Of a stretch of DNA of 64,000 nucleotides, positions 19,020 to 27,649 are shown in pieces. The stretch spans positions 3,472,001-3,536,000 of the forward strand of contig NZ_AP025508.1 in the NCBI RefSeq assembly GCF_024347615.1. Direction: 5' to 3'. The first letter of the stretch is position 1. The number at the start of each line of letters is the position of its first letter. A model generated the notes under the pieces. It had not been told where the DNA came from and did not search any database. It saw nothing but the letters and a program-made list of their open reading frames with translations. This DNA is from Vibrio splendidus. GTDB lineage: Bacteria; Pseudomonadota; Gammaproteobacteria; Enterobacterales; Vibrionaceae. Both the position numbers and the translations under genes were made by a program.

Positions 19020-20275
19020 AAGTAATTACTCACTTAGCCTTAAAAAGCGTACTCAACCGTAAAGCCACAGCCATTCTAACTATTCTCACTGTGGCGGTGT
19101 CAGTTATTCTATTACTCGGTGTGGAACGTGTAAGAACCGAAGCTAAGAGCAGCTTTGCGAATACGATTTCAGGTACTGACCTTATCGTCGGTGGCCGCTC
19201 TGGTCAGGTAAACCTGCTGCTTTATTCCGTATTTAGAATCGGTAATGCGACCAACAACATCGACTGGAAAAGCTATGAAGAATTTAGCCAGCACAACGCT
19301 GTAAAGTGGGCGATCCCAATCTCATTGGGTGATTCACATAAAGGCTTCCGCGTAATGGGCACGAACCATAGCTACTTCGAAAATTATCGCTATGGAAGTA
19401 AGCAACCACTTACTTTTCAGCAAGGCAAAGAGTTCAATCAGCTATTTGATGTCGTGATTGGTGCCGATGTCGCGAAGAAGTTAGATTACAAGATTGGTGA
19501 TCACATCATTCTGGCGCACGGTATCAGTGATGTCGCTTTCAGTCGCCACGACAACCTGCCCTTCACCATTGTCGGAATACTCGCGCCAACCGGCACACCA
19601 GTAGATAAAACGGTGCATGTTTCGTTAGAGGCCATTGAAGCGATTCACGTTGGTTGGGAATCGGGGGCTAACCTCGGGCACACACCGAATGCTGAAGCGC
19701 TAAAGCAACGTGACTTCCAACCGAAGCAGATTACCGCGATGATGGTTGGCCTTAAATCGAAGATCCAAACCTTTGCACTGCAACGAGAAATCAATAACTA
19801 CCGCCAAGAACCTTTGAGCGCCATTATGCCAGGCATTGCGCTTCACGAATTATGGGGAATGATGGCAGTAGCAGAACAAGCACTACTGATTGTTTCAGGG
19901 TTTGTTGTAATCGCGGGACTGTTAGGGATGCTGAGTAGTCTACTCACTAGCTTGCAAGAAAGACGTCGAGAGATGGCCATTCTGCGCGCGATGGGAGCAA
20001 GGCCTCGTCATGTATTTGGTTTACTGATCAGTGAAGCAAGTGCCCTAACCTTCCTCGGTATCACATTGGGTGTTGCCGTGTTGTTTGCCTTGATCGCAGT
20101 AGTTGCTCCTATTGTGCAACAAAGTTATGGTATCAACATATCGATATCCGCAATCACACCTCATGAGTGGAAACTGCTTATGTTGGTGCAAGTTGCTGGA
20201 ATCATTATCGGCTTTATTCCCGCTTTCAGGGCTTACCGTCAGTCATTGTCTGATGGCATGACTATTAGAATCTAA
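19016..20275 (+). CDS. FtsX/MacB-type ABC permease of the zinc operon
   Basis: This 419-residue protein has one N-terminal membrane helix (about 17-36), a large periplasmic MacB-like domain (about 40-280) and three C-terminal helices with the FtsX-like loop QERRREMAILRAMGARPRHVF. This is the four-helix mechanotransmission topology of MacB/LolC, not that of ZnuB-type importers. With the ATPase it probably makes a 2+2 complex that acts on ZrgA or an outer-membrane partner. It is translationally coupled to the ATPase gene. Confidence 0.87.
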   Translation: MKVITHLALKSVLNRKATAILTILTVAVSVILLLGVERVRTEAKSSFANTISGTDLIVGGRSGQVNLLLYSVFRIGNATNNIDWKSYEEFSQHNAVKWAIPISLGDSHKGFRVMGTNHSYFENYRYGSKQPLTFQQGKEFNQLFDVVIGADVAKKLDYKIGDHIILAHGISDVAFSRHDNLPFTIVGILAPTGTPVDKTVHVSLEAIEAIHVGWESGANLGHTPNAEALKQRDFQPKQITAMMVGLKSKIQTFALQREINNYRQEPLSAIMPGIALHELWGMMAVAEQALLIVSGFVVIAGLLGMLSSLLTSLQERRREMAILRAMGARPRHVFGLLISEASALTFLGITLGVAVLFALIAVVAPIVQQSYGINISISAITPHEWKLLMLVQVAGIIIGFIPAFRAYRQSLSDGMTIRI

Positions 20276-20289
20276 AATAGGAACCTACG

Positions 20290-20805
20290 ATGCAACGCAA
20301 ATTCCTACTGATACTTGGGTTACTTATGTTCCCATTTATCAGCACAGCTCACGCTGAAACCACTCAGACTGACGAATCGGTATTAACACTCGATTGGATT
20401 GACTTGATTCCAGAGTCAGAGCGAGCACAACTCGACTCATTTGGCATGCCGATGGTTAACCACGACAGTATGGACAAACCTCAACAATCGACACTTGGCG
20501 CTGTTCGCCCAGAGCTGAATGGCAGCACAGTCAAAATTCCTGGCTTTGTGATTCCATTGGAAGGCGATGAAAACATGATCACTGAGTTTCTGCTGGTACC
20601 GTACTTTGGCGCATGTATCCACGTGCCACCGCCACCACCAAACCAAATCATCTACGTGAAGTTCCCTAAAGGTGCACCAATCCAGCAGTTATGGGATGTG
20701 ATCTATTTAGTGGGTACGCTGAAAACTGAGTCAATAAGCCATGACTTGGCGCAAACCGGTTATCTTATTGAAGGTACTGCAATTGAAGAATATGACGACA
20801 TGTAG
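20290..20805 (+). CDS. DUF3299 periplasmic protein of the zinc operon
   Basis: This 171-residue protein has a signal peptide (cleavage near AHA-E, residue about 22) and a DUF3299 domain. Conserved features are KIPGFVIPLEGDE, FLLVPYFGACIHVPPPPPNQ and a single Cys within GACIH. The family often occurs with MacB-like ABC genes. It lies 14 bp after the permease and is the last gene of the operon. It may bind metal or ligand in the periplasm; the role is not known from sequence. Confidence 0.82.
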   Translation: MQRKFLLILGLLMFPFISTAHAETTQTDESVLTLDWIDLIPESERAQLDSFGMPMVNHDSMDKPQQSTLGAVRPELNGSTVKIPGFVIPLEGDENMITEFLLVPYFGACIHVPPPPPNQIIYVKFPKGAPIQQLWDVIYLVGTLKTESISHDLAQTGYLIEGTAIEEYDDM

Positions 20806-20895
20806 TCATTAGAAGGGTGGCTCAAGGATGAGCTGCCGTCACTGAACGAGTGAGATCATTCAATAACAGTTTAATAACGATTATTTTATTCTAAA
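20806..20895. other. Gap after the zinc operon, no gene
   Basis: Only a weak GGCTCA/TGAGCT inverted repeat (20819-20835) without a T-run is visible here. It is not a convincing terminator. Confidence 0.5.
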
Positions 20896-21000
20896 TTACG
20901 CGATGTAATTAGATAAGTACGCTAGAACAGCGACATAAGTAGCGAGTAATAACCCTATACTAAGCTGTTTCTTCAGCTTGTTATCATTGACTTGATTCAT
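20896..21000 (-). CDS. Predicted 34-residue single-helix membrane protein
   Basis: On the minus strand a very strong Shine-Dalgarno AAGGAGGAGTT precedes ATG at 21000. The ORF of 34 codons ends with TAA at 20896. The product starts MNQVNDNKLKKQLS (basic, cytoplasmic) and continues IGLLLATYVAVLAYL, one probable transmembrane helix, ending SNYIA. It is convergent with the zinc operon. I do not recognise the family. The near-ideal ribosome site, topology and length typical of small membrane proteins support it. Confidence 0.62.
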   Translation of the reverse strand: MNQVNDNKLKKQLSIGLLLATYVAVLAYLSNYIA

Positions 21001-21130
21001 AACTCCTCCTTGAGAATTACAACAAATTTAACATTTTATTATCATTAGCAAAAGTAAAATTTTGTTGAAACCTTCAACTCTGCACGCAAAATCTAGCCAC
21101 CAATAAGATAAAGAGTTACATTTTAGACAG

Positions 21131-21308
21131 TTATACCAATCACAATAAGTAAGTGTTCAGAAATAGCGTAGGAAAAAGGCTTGAGAACAAGGAAGCTCTT
21201 TTCAATAAATAGTTTTGATAAGTAGTTATTCTACAATCAAAAATTCTAACGCTGTTATCGAGCGTTTTAACAAGCTAGGGCGAGCAATTAATTACTACGA
21301 TTGGTGTT
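21131..21308. repeat. MITE-like Vibrio interspersed element (candidate)
   Basis: The stretch begins TTATACCAATCACAATAAG and ends near ATTACTACGATTGGTG. These ends are imperfect inverted repeats of each other (about two thirds identical over 19 bp). The interior (GGCTTGAGAACAAGGAAGC, AACGCTGTTATCGAGCG) looks like a noncoding element I remember as common in Vibrio genomes. There is no ORF inside. It ends about 25 bp before the next gene and may affect its expression. A genome-wide search was not possible. Confidence 0.45.
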
Positions 21309-21332
21309 GGGTCGTCTCCTTACGGTACTCTT

Positions 21333-22241
21333 ATGTCAGAAACTAAACAGCCAGTGATCATTGAGCATGCTAGCGATACACAGCAAAAGCATGAGAAAAA
21401 GCCTCATATTGCCGACAGTGCAAGCAGAATGCTGCACATCGCACAAAGCTTCGGCCTCGATTCCTTAATTAGTCATAGTACAAAGCCAAACGATAAAGCT
21501 GAGAGTACGCTTATCGAACGGGCACTATTAAGAGAGAAAAAACGTAGAGAGCTTCGCCAAAAGAACCTAGAACAGATTCTAAAGTTGGCACACTCTTCAT
21601 GTAAGGATGAAGCGGCTGGAGACCCTGATCAGGACTGGCTATACCGTTTCTTCGATATGGCACAAGAGATCCACAATACATCGATGCAGAGGCTATGGGC
21701 TCAAGTACTGAAACGAGAAGTCACCAACCCAGGCTCGACGTCGATGAAGGCGCTTCAGATCTTAAAAGACATGACACCAAAAGAAGCACTCACCCTGCAA
21801 AGAGCCGCGTCACTGGGTTGTAGCTTTGGTAGTGATAACAGCAGAAAACTATTACTCGGCTTTAAATCCCATGCTGGAATCTTCAGCTTTGGCAAAAGAG
21901 ACACCACCAACACCATCAACCTTGGTGGACACAACCTGCCCTACTCTAGTTTGCTCCACTTGATTGAGCTCGGGATTATTCTAGGAACAGAATTAGAATC
22001 TGGAGAGATTGATTTCGACCCAGCCCTACACCTGACTTATCAAGGTAAGAGCATGTCACTGGCGCCTATTTCAAAAGGGGTTAAACTGGTTTATTACCGA
22101 TTCAGTCCAACAGGTAATGAGCTGTGCACCTTACTTGGCAACAAACCCAACATGCAGTATTACGACCAACTGATTGCACTATTGAGCCAGAAATTCACGG
22201 TTCAAACAGAAGTTAAAAGCAGTGTGAATTACACCGTCTAG
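21333..22241 (+). CDS. TIGR03899 family cytoplasmic protein
   Basis: This 302-residue protein without signal peptide or membrane helix has a charged N-terminal third (RALLREKKRRELRQKNLEQIL), then DQDWLYRFFDMAQEIHNTSMQRLWAQVLKREV, typical of TIGR03899/DUF2806-like proteins. The second half is a predicted alpha/beta domain. The function is unknown. The start at ATG 21333 has only a weak upstream purine site. It is monocistronic and bordered upstream by a MITE-like element. Confidence 0.72.
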   Translation: MSETKQPVIIEHASDTQQKHEKKPHIADSASRMLHIAQSFGLDSLISHSTKPNDKAESTLIERALLREKKRRELRQKNLEQILKLAHSSCKDEAAGDPDQDWLYRFFDMAQEIHNTSMQRLWAQVLKREVTNPGSTSMKALQILKDMTPKEALTLQRAASLGCSFGSDNSRKLLLGFKSHAGIFSFGKRDTTNTINLGGHNLPYSSLLHLIELGIILGTELESGEIDFDPALHLTYQGKSMSLAPISKGVKLVYYRFSPTGNELCTLLGNKPNMQYYDQLIALLSQKFTVQTEVKSSVNYTV

Positions 22242-22271
22242 GCACTCGACGGTGCAAAAAATAGACGGTGT
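22231..22271. other. Nested inverted repeat at the 3' end of the TIGR03899 gene
   Basis: ACACCGTCTA (22231-22240, overlapping the stop codon) pairs with TAGACGGTGT (22262-22271). Inside, GCAC and GTGC form a second small hairpin. No T-tract follows on the plus strand, so terminator function is uncertain; it may protect the mRNA end. Confidence 0.6.
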
Positions 22272-22406
22272 AAAAAGTGAAGAGTATCGAGAAGAATAAA
22301 GAGAATCTAGAGGATAGGTTTCTTGTCTCGGTAACCAAGGCTGCACTATTTATCGGTCGTGAATAAACAGATAAACAACTGAGTAGCCTTAGTCATACCA
22401 ACGATC

Positions 22407-23027
22407 TCAGTTGGTTAAAATATTACGCTTCTCTAAAGCATCAATACACAACTCCACCAGTTCATCGAGTGTCTTCTCACCCGCAGGTAGATCTATCTCA
22501 GGATTCTGAGGCGCTTCGTAAGCTGAACTAATACCAGTAAAATTCGGGATTTCTCCAGCACGTGCTTTCTTATACAAACCTTTAGGATCACGCTGTTCGC
22601 AAACCTCGAGTGGTGTATTGACGAACACCTCAAGAAACTCACCTTCCGGCAATAAATCACGTACCAACTGTCTCTCCGCTTGATGTGGAGAAATAAACGC
22701 TGACAACACGATCAAACCCGCATCCGCCATCAATTTAGCAAGTTCACCAATACGACGAATATTCTCTCGGCGATCCTGCTCAGAGAAGCCAAGGTCGCTA
22801 CATAACCCATGACGCACATTATCGCCATCCAATAAGTAAGTATGGTAACCAAGCTGTGCCAAGCGATTTTCTAATGCTCCAGCGACTGTCGACTTCCCAG
22901 AACCAGATAATCCCGTGAACCAGAGCACGGCTGGCTTTTGTGATTTCAGATCAGAGCGAAATGTTTTATCAATCGAGTGTTGATGCCACACAACATTCTC
23001 ATCTTTTGGTTTGAGTACTGCGGTCAT
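22407..23027 (-). CDS. cysC: Adenylylsulfate (APS) kinase CysC
   Basis: This 206-residue kinase converts APS to PAPS. The P-loop GLSGSGKST is at residues 39-47; [16 protein letters not shown] and the [16 protein letters not shown] motif complete the family pattern. It is the last gene of cysD-cysN-permease-cysC, 24 bp after the permease. Expression is probably under CysB with sulfur limitation, inferred from the pathway. Confidence 0.96.
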   Translation of the reverse strand: MTAVLKPKDENVVWHQHSIDKTFRSDLKSQKPAVLWFTGLSGSGKSTVAGALENRLAQLGYHTYLLDGDNVRHGLCSDLGFSEQDRRENIRRIGELAKLMADAGLIVLSAFISPHQAERQLVRDLLPEGEFLEVFVNTPLEVCEQRDPKGLYKKARAGEIPNFTGISSAYEAPQNPEIDLPAGEKTLDELVELCIDALEKRNILTN

Positions 23028-23051
23028 AATTAGTCCTTTAAATAAACAGCA

Positions 23052-24776
23052 TTAAAATGGGAAAAAATAAGGAATTAGGGTCAGCACCAAACCCGAATAA
23101 ACAATCGAGATTGGGATGCCGATGCGCAGATAATCCGTAAGGTGGTAATTACCTACGCTATAAACAAGTAAGTTGGTTTGGTAGCCGTACGGCGAAATAA
23201 AACTGGCACTGGCACCAAACAGAACCGCCATGATGAACGGCATTGGATCGACGCCATAGCCTACTGCCATACTGTAGCCAATGGGGAATGAGAGTGCCGC
23301 TGCCGCATTGTTGGTCACCAACTCAGTTAGGACCAACGTCATGAAATAGGTCGCGACTAGCGCTCCAAACACGCCCCAGCCATTAAAGGCCTCCATAAAC
23401 ATCAACCCCATTCGCTCAGACAACCCAGATGAAATCATCAGTTGAGCAATAGAGAGTGCCGAACCAACGATCACGACAATATCGACGGGGAAACGGCGGC
23501 GAAGCTCACCAAGTTGTACTACACCAAATGCCACCAGCAATAATAAAAATCCCGCTAGCCCTTTAATAATCGGCACGACTTCAGCGAGCGATAACCCAAT
23601 CACACTGGCAAAGCCGAGCAACACAAACGTCGATTTATCGGCATCAAGCTTGGCGCTTGAGTCTAGATCGTTCATCAACACAAACTCTTTATTGTGTTGT
23701 TGACGCTGTTCTTCAAAACGTTTTCCTGGAACCAAAATCAAGGTATCGCCAGCGGTTAATGTGATGTTTCCAAGGCCACCTTCAAGGCGTTCATGACCAC
23801 GACGAATGGCAACCACAACCGCATCGAAGCGATCTCTAAACTGGCTGGTCTTGAGGGTTTTATTACAGAAGCTTGCCGATGAACTGACTACGACCTCAAC
23901 AAAGCTCTGGCCATTCAGGTGGTGCTGACCAAACAGAGTTAGCCCTTGGATCTCTTGCAGTGTCGCAACACTCTCGACATCACCACAAAACAGTAATCGA
24001 TCACGAGCTTGGAGTATGAAGTCAGGGTCTATAGACGCGGTTGTTTTACCGTCTCGAATCACTTCCGCTAAGAACAGTTTTCTCAATGCTCTGAGGTTAT
24101 TCTCGCTGACGCTGCGGCCAACTAAAGGAGAACCCGGCTCAACTCGCGCCTCGAGAAAGTAAGGTAGATCGTCTTGAGAACCATCATCGTAGCTGGGTAA
24201 GAAGTAGCTCAGAGGAATGAGGATCAACACACCGCCGACCAACACAGCTAAACCGATCAAGGTCGGTGTAAAAAAGTTTAAGCTTGGCAGTCCAGCATCT
24301 TCAACAAAGCTATTGATGATCAAGTTGGTAGAGGTGCCGATCAATGTCAGGGTTCCACCTAAGATGGCAGCGTATGACAAAGGGATAAGCAGTTTAGATG
24401 GCGCATGTTGTTGATTACGTTTGATCGCCCCGATCAAAGAAACAACCACCGCCGTGTTATTAGTAAAAGAAGAAAGTAACGCTGTGGAAATACCCAACTT
24501 CGCAACCACGGTACCTAGCCTACCTTCAGAGATATTACGGCTAACCCAACTGATTAAGCGAGTTTTCTCCAACGCACTTGATGCGAGGATAAGAAGAATT
24601 AAAGTCAGTAACGAGGAGTTAGTGAAGTTATTGGCTAAGCTCGACAAATCGATCATGCCAGCCATAAAAGCAATAAACGCCGCGCCAGCAAAGATAAAGC
24701 TTGGCTTAATACGGGTAACGAGCAGGCAAGTAATGATGCCGAGCAAAATCGCTAATACAAATCCTTGTTGCCACAT
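23052..24776 (-). CDS. SLC13-family permease with TrkA_C domains (probable sulfate transporter)
   Basis: This 574-residue inner-membrane protein has about ten hydrophobic helices split by a soluble region of roughly residues 200-370. The soluble region contains two TrkA_C (RCK_C) repeats, recognisable by SPLVGRSVSENNLR...DRLLFCGD and the TLTAGDTLILVPG pattern. Helical motifs TGTSTNLIIN and TNNAAAALSFPIGY are those of the SLC13/DASS family. It sits between cysN and cysC, so sulfate is the most likely substrate. Related proteins are named SLT or SdcS-like; no symbol is given. Confidence 0.85.
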   Translation of the reverse strand: MWQQGFVLAILLGIITCLLVTRIKPSFIFAGAAFIAFMAGMIDLSSLANNFTNSSLLTLILLILASSALEKTRLISWVSRNISEGRLGTVVAKLGISTALLSSFTNNTAVVVSLIGAIKRNQQHAPSKLLIPLSYAAILGGTLTLIGTSTNLIINSFVEDAGLPSLNFFTPTLIGLAVLVGGVLILIPLSYFLPSYDDGSQDDLPYFLEARVEPGSPLVGRSVSENNLRALRKLFLAEVIRDGKTTASIDPDFILQARDRLLFCGDVESVATLQEIQGLTLFGQHHLNGQSFVEVVVSSSASFCNKTLKTSQFRDRFDAVVVAIRRGHERLEGGLGNITLTAGDTLILVPGKRFEEQRQQHNKEFVLMNDLDSSAKLDADKSTFVLLGFASVIGLSLAEVVPIIKGLAGFLLLLVAFGVVQLGELRRRFPVDIVVIVGSALSIAQLMISSGLSERMGLMFMEAFNGWGVFGALVATYFMTLVLTELVTNNAAAALSFPIGYSMAVGYGVDPMPFIMAVLFGASASFISPYGYQTNLLVYSVGNYHLTDYLRIGIPISIVYSGLVLTLIPYFFPF

Positions 24777-24841
24777 ATACCCGTCCTTTATGGCGGAAAC
24801 GATGGGTTTCCGCCTGATTCAATAAGCTGTTACTTAGTCGT

Positions 24842-26272
24842 TTATGACTTCAGTAATTGGCTTAGATCTTTGGCATCCCAATGAGGGAAGTGCTTGCGTA
24901 CCAATGTGTTGAACTCAAGTTCAAATGCAGAGAAGTTACCGACTTGCTGTTCAACAGAGTCCAAACGGTCTCGAATCAAACCAGCACCCACCGTCACGTT
25001 AGTCAGGCGGTCGATAACGATGAAACCACCGGTATCGGCACTCTCACGGTATTTATCCAGCGCGATAGTCTCGTTCAATGACCATTCACACAAACCAATA
25101 CCATTCAGTGGCAACTCATCAACTGCGTAAGTCGACAAGTTGTTGATGTCATATTGGTGACGAACCGTTTCAACCTGACCGACGGTTTTCTTGCCTGCGA
25201 TTTTGATGTCGTAGGCTTTACCCGGTTGCAGTGGTTGCTCTGTCATCCATACGATGTCAGCCAATACATGGTTAGTTGATTCAATTTGAGCATTTTCCAG
25301 CACAATCAAATCACCACGGCTGATATCGATTTCATCTTCAAGAGTCAGCGTTACTGCCAAACCCGCTTGCGCCGATTCAAGTTCGCCATCAAAGGTCACA
25401 ATGCTTGCCACCTTAGACGTTTTACCTGATGGCAGCGCCTTGATTTCATCACCTACACTGACACGGCCAGAGGCAACGGTGCCTGCAAAACCACGGAAGT
25501 CTAAGTTAGGACGGTTTACGTACTGAACAGGGAATCGGAATTCACCTGCAGAACGTTTTTGGTCAATATCGACGTTCTCTAACACTTCTAATAGAGACGG
25601 GCCTTCAAACCATGCAAGTTCTTTGCTTGGCGCTGCAACGTTAATGCCTTCAAGCGCGGAAACAGGCAGAATTTGAATATTAGTTTCGCCTTCTAGGTTT
25701 TCAGCAAACTCTAGATATTGATCGCGAATCTCCTCAAAACGATCTTGCGAGTACTCCACCAGATCCATCTTATTGACTGCGACGATGAAATGCTTCAAAC
25801 CAAGTAGGTTAGAAATAAACGAGTGACGACGGGTTTGATCCAGAACGCCCTTACGAGCATCAATCAAGATCACAGCCAGATCACACGTTGAAGCGCCGGT
25901 TGCCATGTTGCGCGTGTACTGCTCATGCCCTGGGGTATCAGCAATAATGAATTTACGCTTTTGAGTCGAGAAGTAACGATAAGCCACATCGATCGTAATC
26001 CCTTGCTCACGCTCAGCCTGCAAGCCATCAACAAGCAGTGCTAAATCAGGCTTCTCACCTGTGGTACCCACTCGTTGGCTATCAGAGTGAACCGCTGCTA
26101 GCTGATCTTCATAAATCTGTTTTGTATCATGGAGCAAGCGACCGATTAACGTACTTTTACCGTCATCTACCGAGCCACAAGTTAAAAATCTAAGCATAGA
26201 TTTATGCTGATGCTGACTTAGATAACCTTCAATCCCTAGTTCAGCCAATTCGGCTTCTACTGCACTATTCAT
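24842..26272 (-). CDS. cysN: Sulfate adenylyltransferase GTPase subunit CysN
   Basis: This 476-residue elongation-factor-like GTPase stimulates APS synthesis by CysD. The G1 loop GSVDDGKST is at residues 33-41; [12 protein letters not shown] (G3) and NKMD (G4) are intact. EF-Tu-like beta-barrel domains follow. No CysC fusion is present, consistent with the separate cysC. It lies 18 bp after cysD. Confidence 0.96.
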   Translation of the reverse strand: MNSAVEAELAELGIEGYLSQHQHKSMLRFLTCGSVDDGKSTLIGRLLHDTKQIYEDQLAAVHSDSQRVGTTGEKPDLALLVDGLQAEREQGITIDVAYRYFSTQKRKFIIADTPGHEQYTRNMATGASTCDLAVILIDARKGVLDQTRRHSFISNLLGLKHFIVAVNKMDLVEYSQDRFEEIRDQYLEFAENLEGETNIQILPVSALEGINVAAPSKELAWFEGPSLLEVLENVDIDQKRSAGEFRFPVQYVNRPNLDFRGFAGTVASGRVSVGDEIKALPSGKTSKVASIVTFDGELESAQAGLAVTLTLEDEIDISRGDLIVLENAQIESTNHVLADIVWMTEQPLQPGKAYDIKIAGKKTVGQVETVRHQYDINNLSTYAVDELPLNGIGLCEWSLNETIALDKYRESADTGGFIVIDRLTNVTVGAGLIRDRLDSVEQQVGNFSAFELEFNTLVRKHFPHWDAKDLSQLLKS

Positions 26273-26290
26273 TTTTCTTTCCTTAGATTC

Positions 26291-27199
26291 TTAGAAATAA
26301 CCTTGGCGCTTTTTCAGCTCCATAGAGCCAGACTGATCATGGTCAATCGCTCGACCTTGACGCTCACTAGACGTCGCCACCAGCATTTCTTCAATAATGC
26401 CCGTTAGCGTATTCGCCTCAGATTCAACCGCTCCGGTTAATGGGTAACAGCCTAAAGTACGAAAACGAACGCTTTTCTCTTCAATCACTTCACCTTCTTG
26501 CAGCTCCATACGGTCATCATCAACCATGATCAGCATGCCATCACGCTCAACAACTGGGCGTTTATCAGAAAGGTAAAGTGGAACAATATCGATACTCTCT
26601 AGGTAGATGTATTGCCAGATATCGAGCTCAGTCCAATTAGATAGCGGGAAGACACGAATGCTTTCGCCCTTATTAACCTGACCGTTGTAGGTGTGCCAAA
26701 GCTCTGGACGCTGGTTTTTTGGATCCCACGTATGGTTCTTATCGCGGAAAGAGTAAACACGTTCTTTCGCACGAGATTTTTCTTCATCACGACGCGCACC
26801 ACCAAAAGCCGCATCGAACCCATACTTGTTTAACGCCTGCTTAAGGCCCTGTGTTTTCATGATGTCAGTGTGCTTCGAAGAACCATGTACAAATGGGCTA
26901 CAACCCATCTCAATACCTTCTGGGTTCTTATGTACTAAAAGGTCGAAGCCGTACTTTTTAGCCGTACGGTCACGAAACTCAATCATCTCGCGGAATTTCC
27001 AATCCGTATCTACATGCAATAGCGGGAATGGAATTTTGCCTGGATAAAACGCTTTGCGAGCTAAATGAAGCATCACAGAAGAATCTTTTCCGATGGAGTA
27101 CATCATCACTGGGTTATCAAACTCAGCCGCTACTTCACGGATAATATGAATACTTTCCGCTTCGAGCTGTTTTAGGTGGGTTAAACGTTCTTGGTCCAT
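26291..27199 (-). CDS. cysD: Sulfate adenylyltransferase catalytic subunit CysD
   Basis: This 302-residue PP-loop enzyme forms APS from ATP and sulfate. The PP-loop [11 protein letters not shown] is at residues 35-45, and the [16 protein letters not shown] motif is intact, as is the C-terminal [10 protein letters not shown] tail. It is first in the cys operon, with the promoter expected in the 450 bp region to cpdB. Confidence 0.97.
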   Translation of the reverse strand: MDQERLTHLKQLEAESIHIIREVAAEFDNPVMMYSIGKDSSVMLHLARKAFYPGKIPFPLLHVDTDWKFREMIEFRDRTAKKYGFDLLVHKNPEGIEMGCSPFVHGSSKHTDIMKTQGLKQALNKYGFDAAFGGARRDEEKSRAKERVYSFRDKNHTWDPKNQRPELWHTYNGQVNKGESIRVFPLSNWTELDIWQYIYLESIDIVPLYLSDKRPVVERDGMLIMVDDDRMELQEGEVIEEKSVRFRTLGCYPLTGAVESEANTLTGIIEEMLVATSSERQGRAIDHDQSGSMELKKRQGYF

Positions 27200-27649
27200 T
27201 TCAGTGCTTCCTTTAAGGCTCGCGTTACGAGCAATTCATTACTTGGTCTTGCCAAGCAAGGGATTTAACTCATCCACTTGAGTGAATGGGAGTATTGGCA
27301 CTAGAAGAAAACAGAAGCTTCGTTTTGAGCTATCCTTGCTATTCATCTGCCTGATACGTCCTTGATATAGGCATTATGACGAGCCTCTCATATTACTGGA
27401 AATTCTAAAATTTCATTTTTTATTCGAAAAGCTGATAAGGGATTGAATTTACCGATAAGCAGGTGAAATGAATGGACTAATATTATCGATATCAGTTGCG
27501 CATCGATTGAGCAGCTTTGGGAGGCGTCTTGCAGAACACCATAAAGTAATCGATCTAAGTCACGAATTAACATTCGTTGTAATCATTGTTTCATTCGGTT
27601 TTGTTACATTACGCAACGAATTTTCTACTATCCACTTTGGAGCTACAAA
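27200..27649. other. Divergent regulatory region cysD/cpdB, no gene
   Basis: This 450 bp gap must hold promoters of cysD (minus) and cpdB (plus). I could not pick convincing -35/-10 pairs or a CysB site. A TTCGTTG...CAACGAA inverted repeat (27571-27577 and 27614-27620) lies before cpdB. Short ORFs here have no codon or homology support. Confidence 0.6.

Noticed and set aside
21030..21050. Fur box upstream of the 34-codon ORF
   Set aside because: Only one good hexamer (GATAAT) with a partial neighbour; second half does not match the 7-1-7 inverted repeat, so not listed as a site.
24421..24825. 134-codon plus-strand ORF
   Set aside because: It is antisense to the N-terminal part of the SLC13 permease and has no ribosome site or family resemblance.
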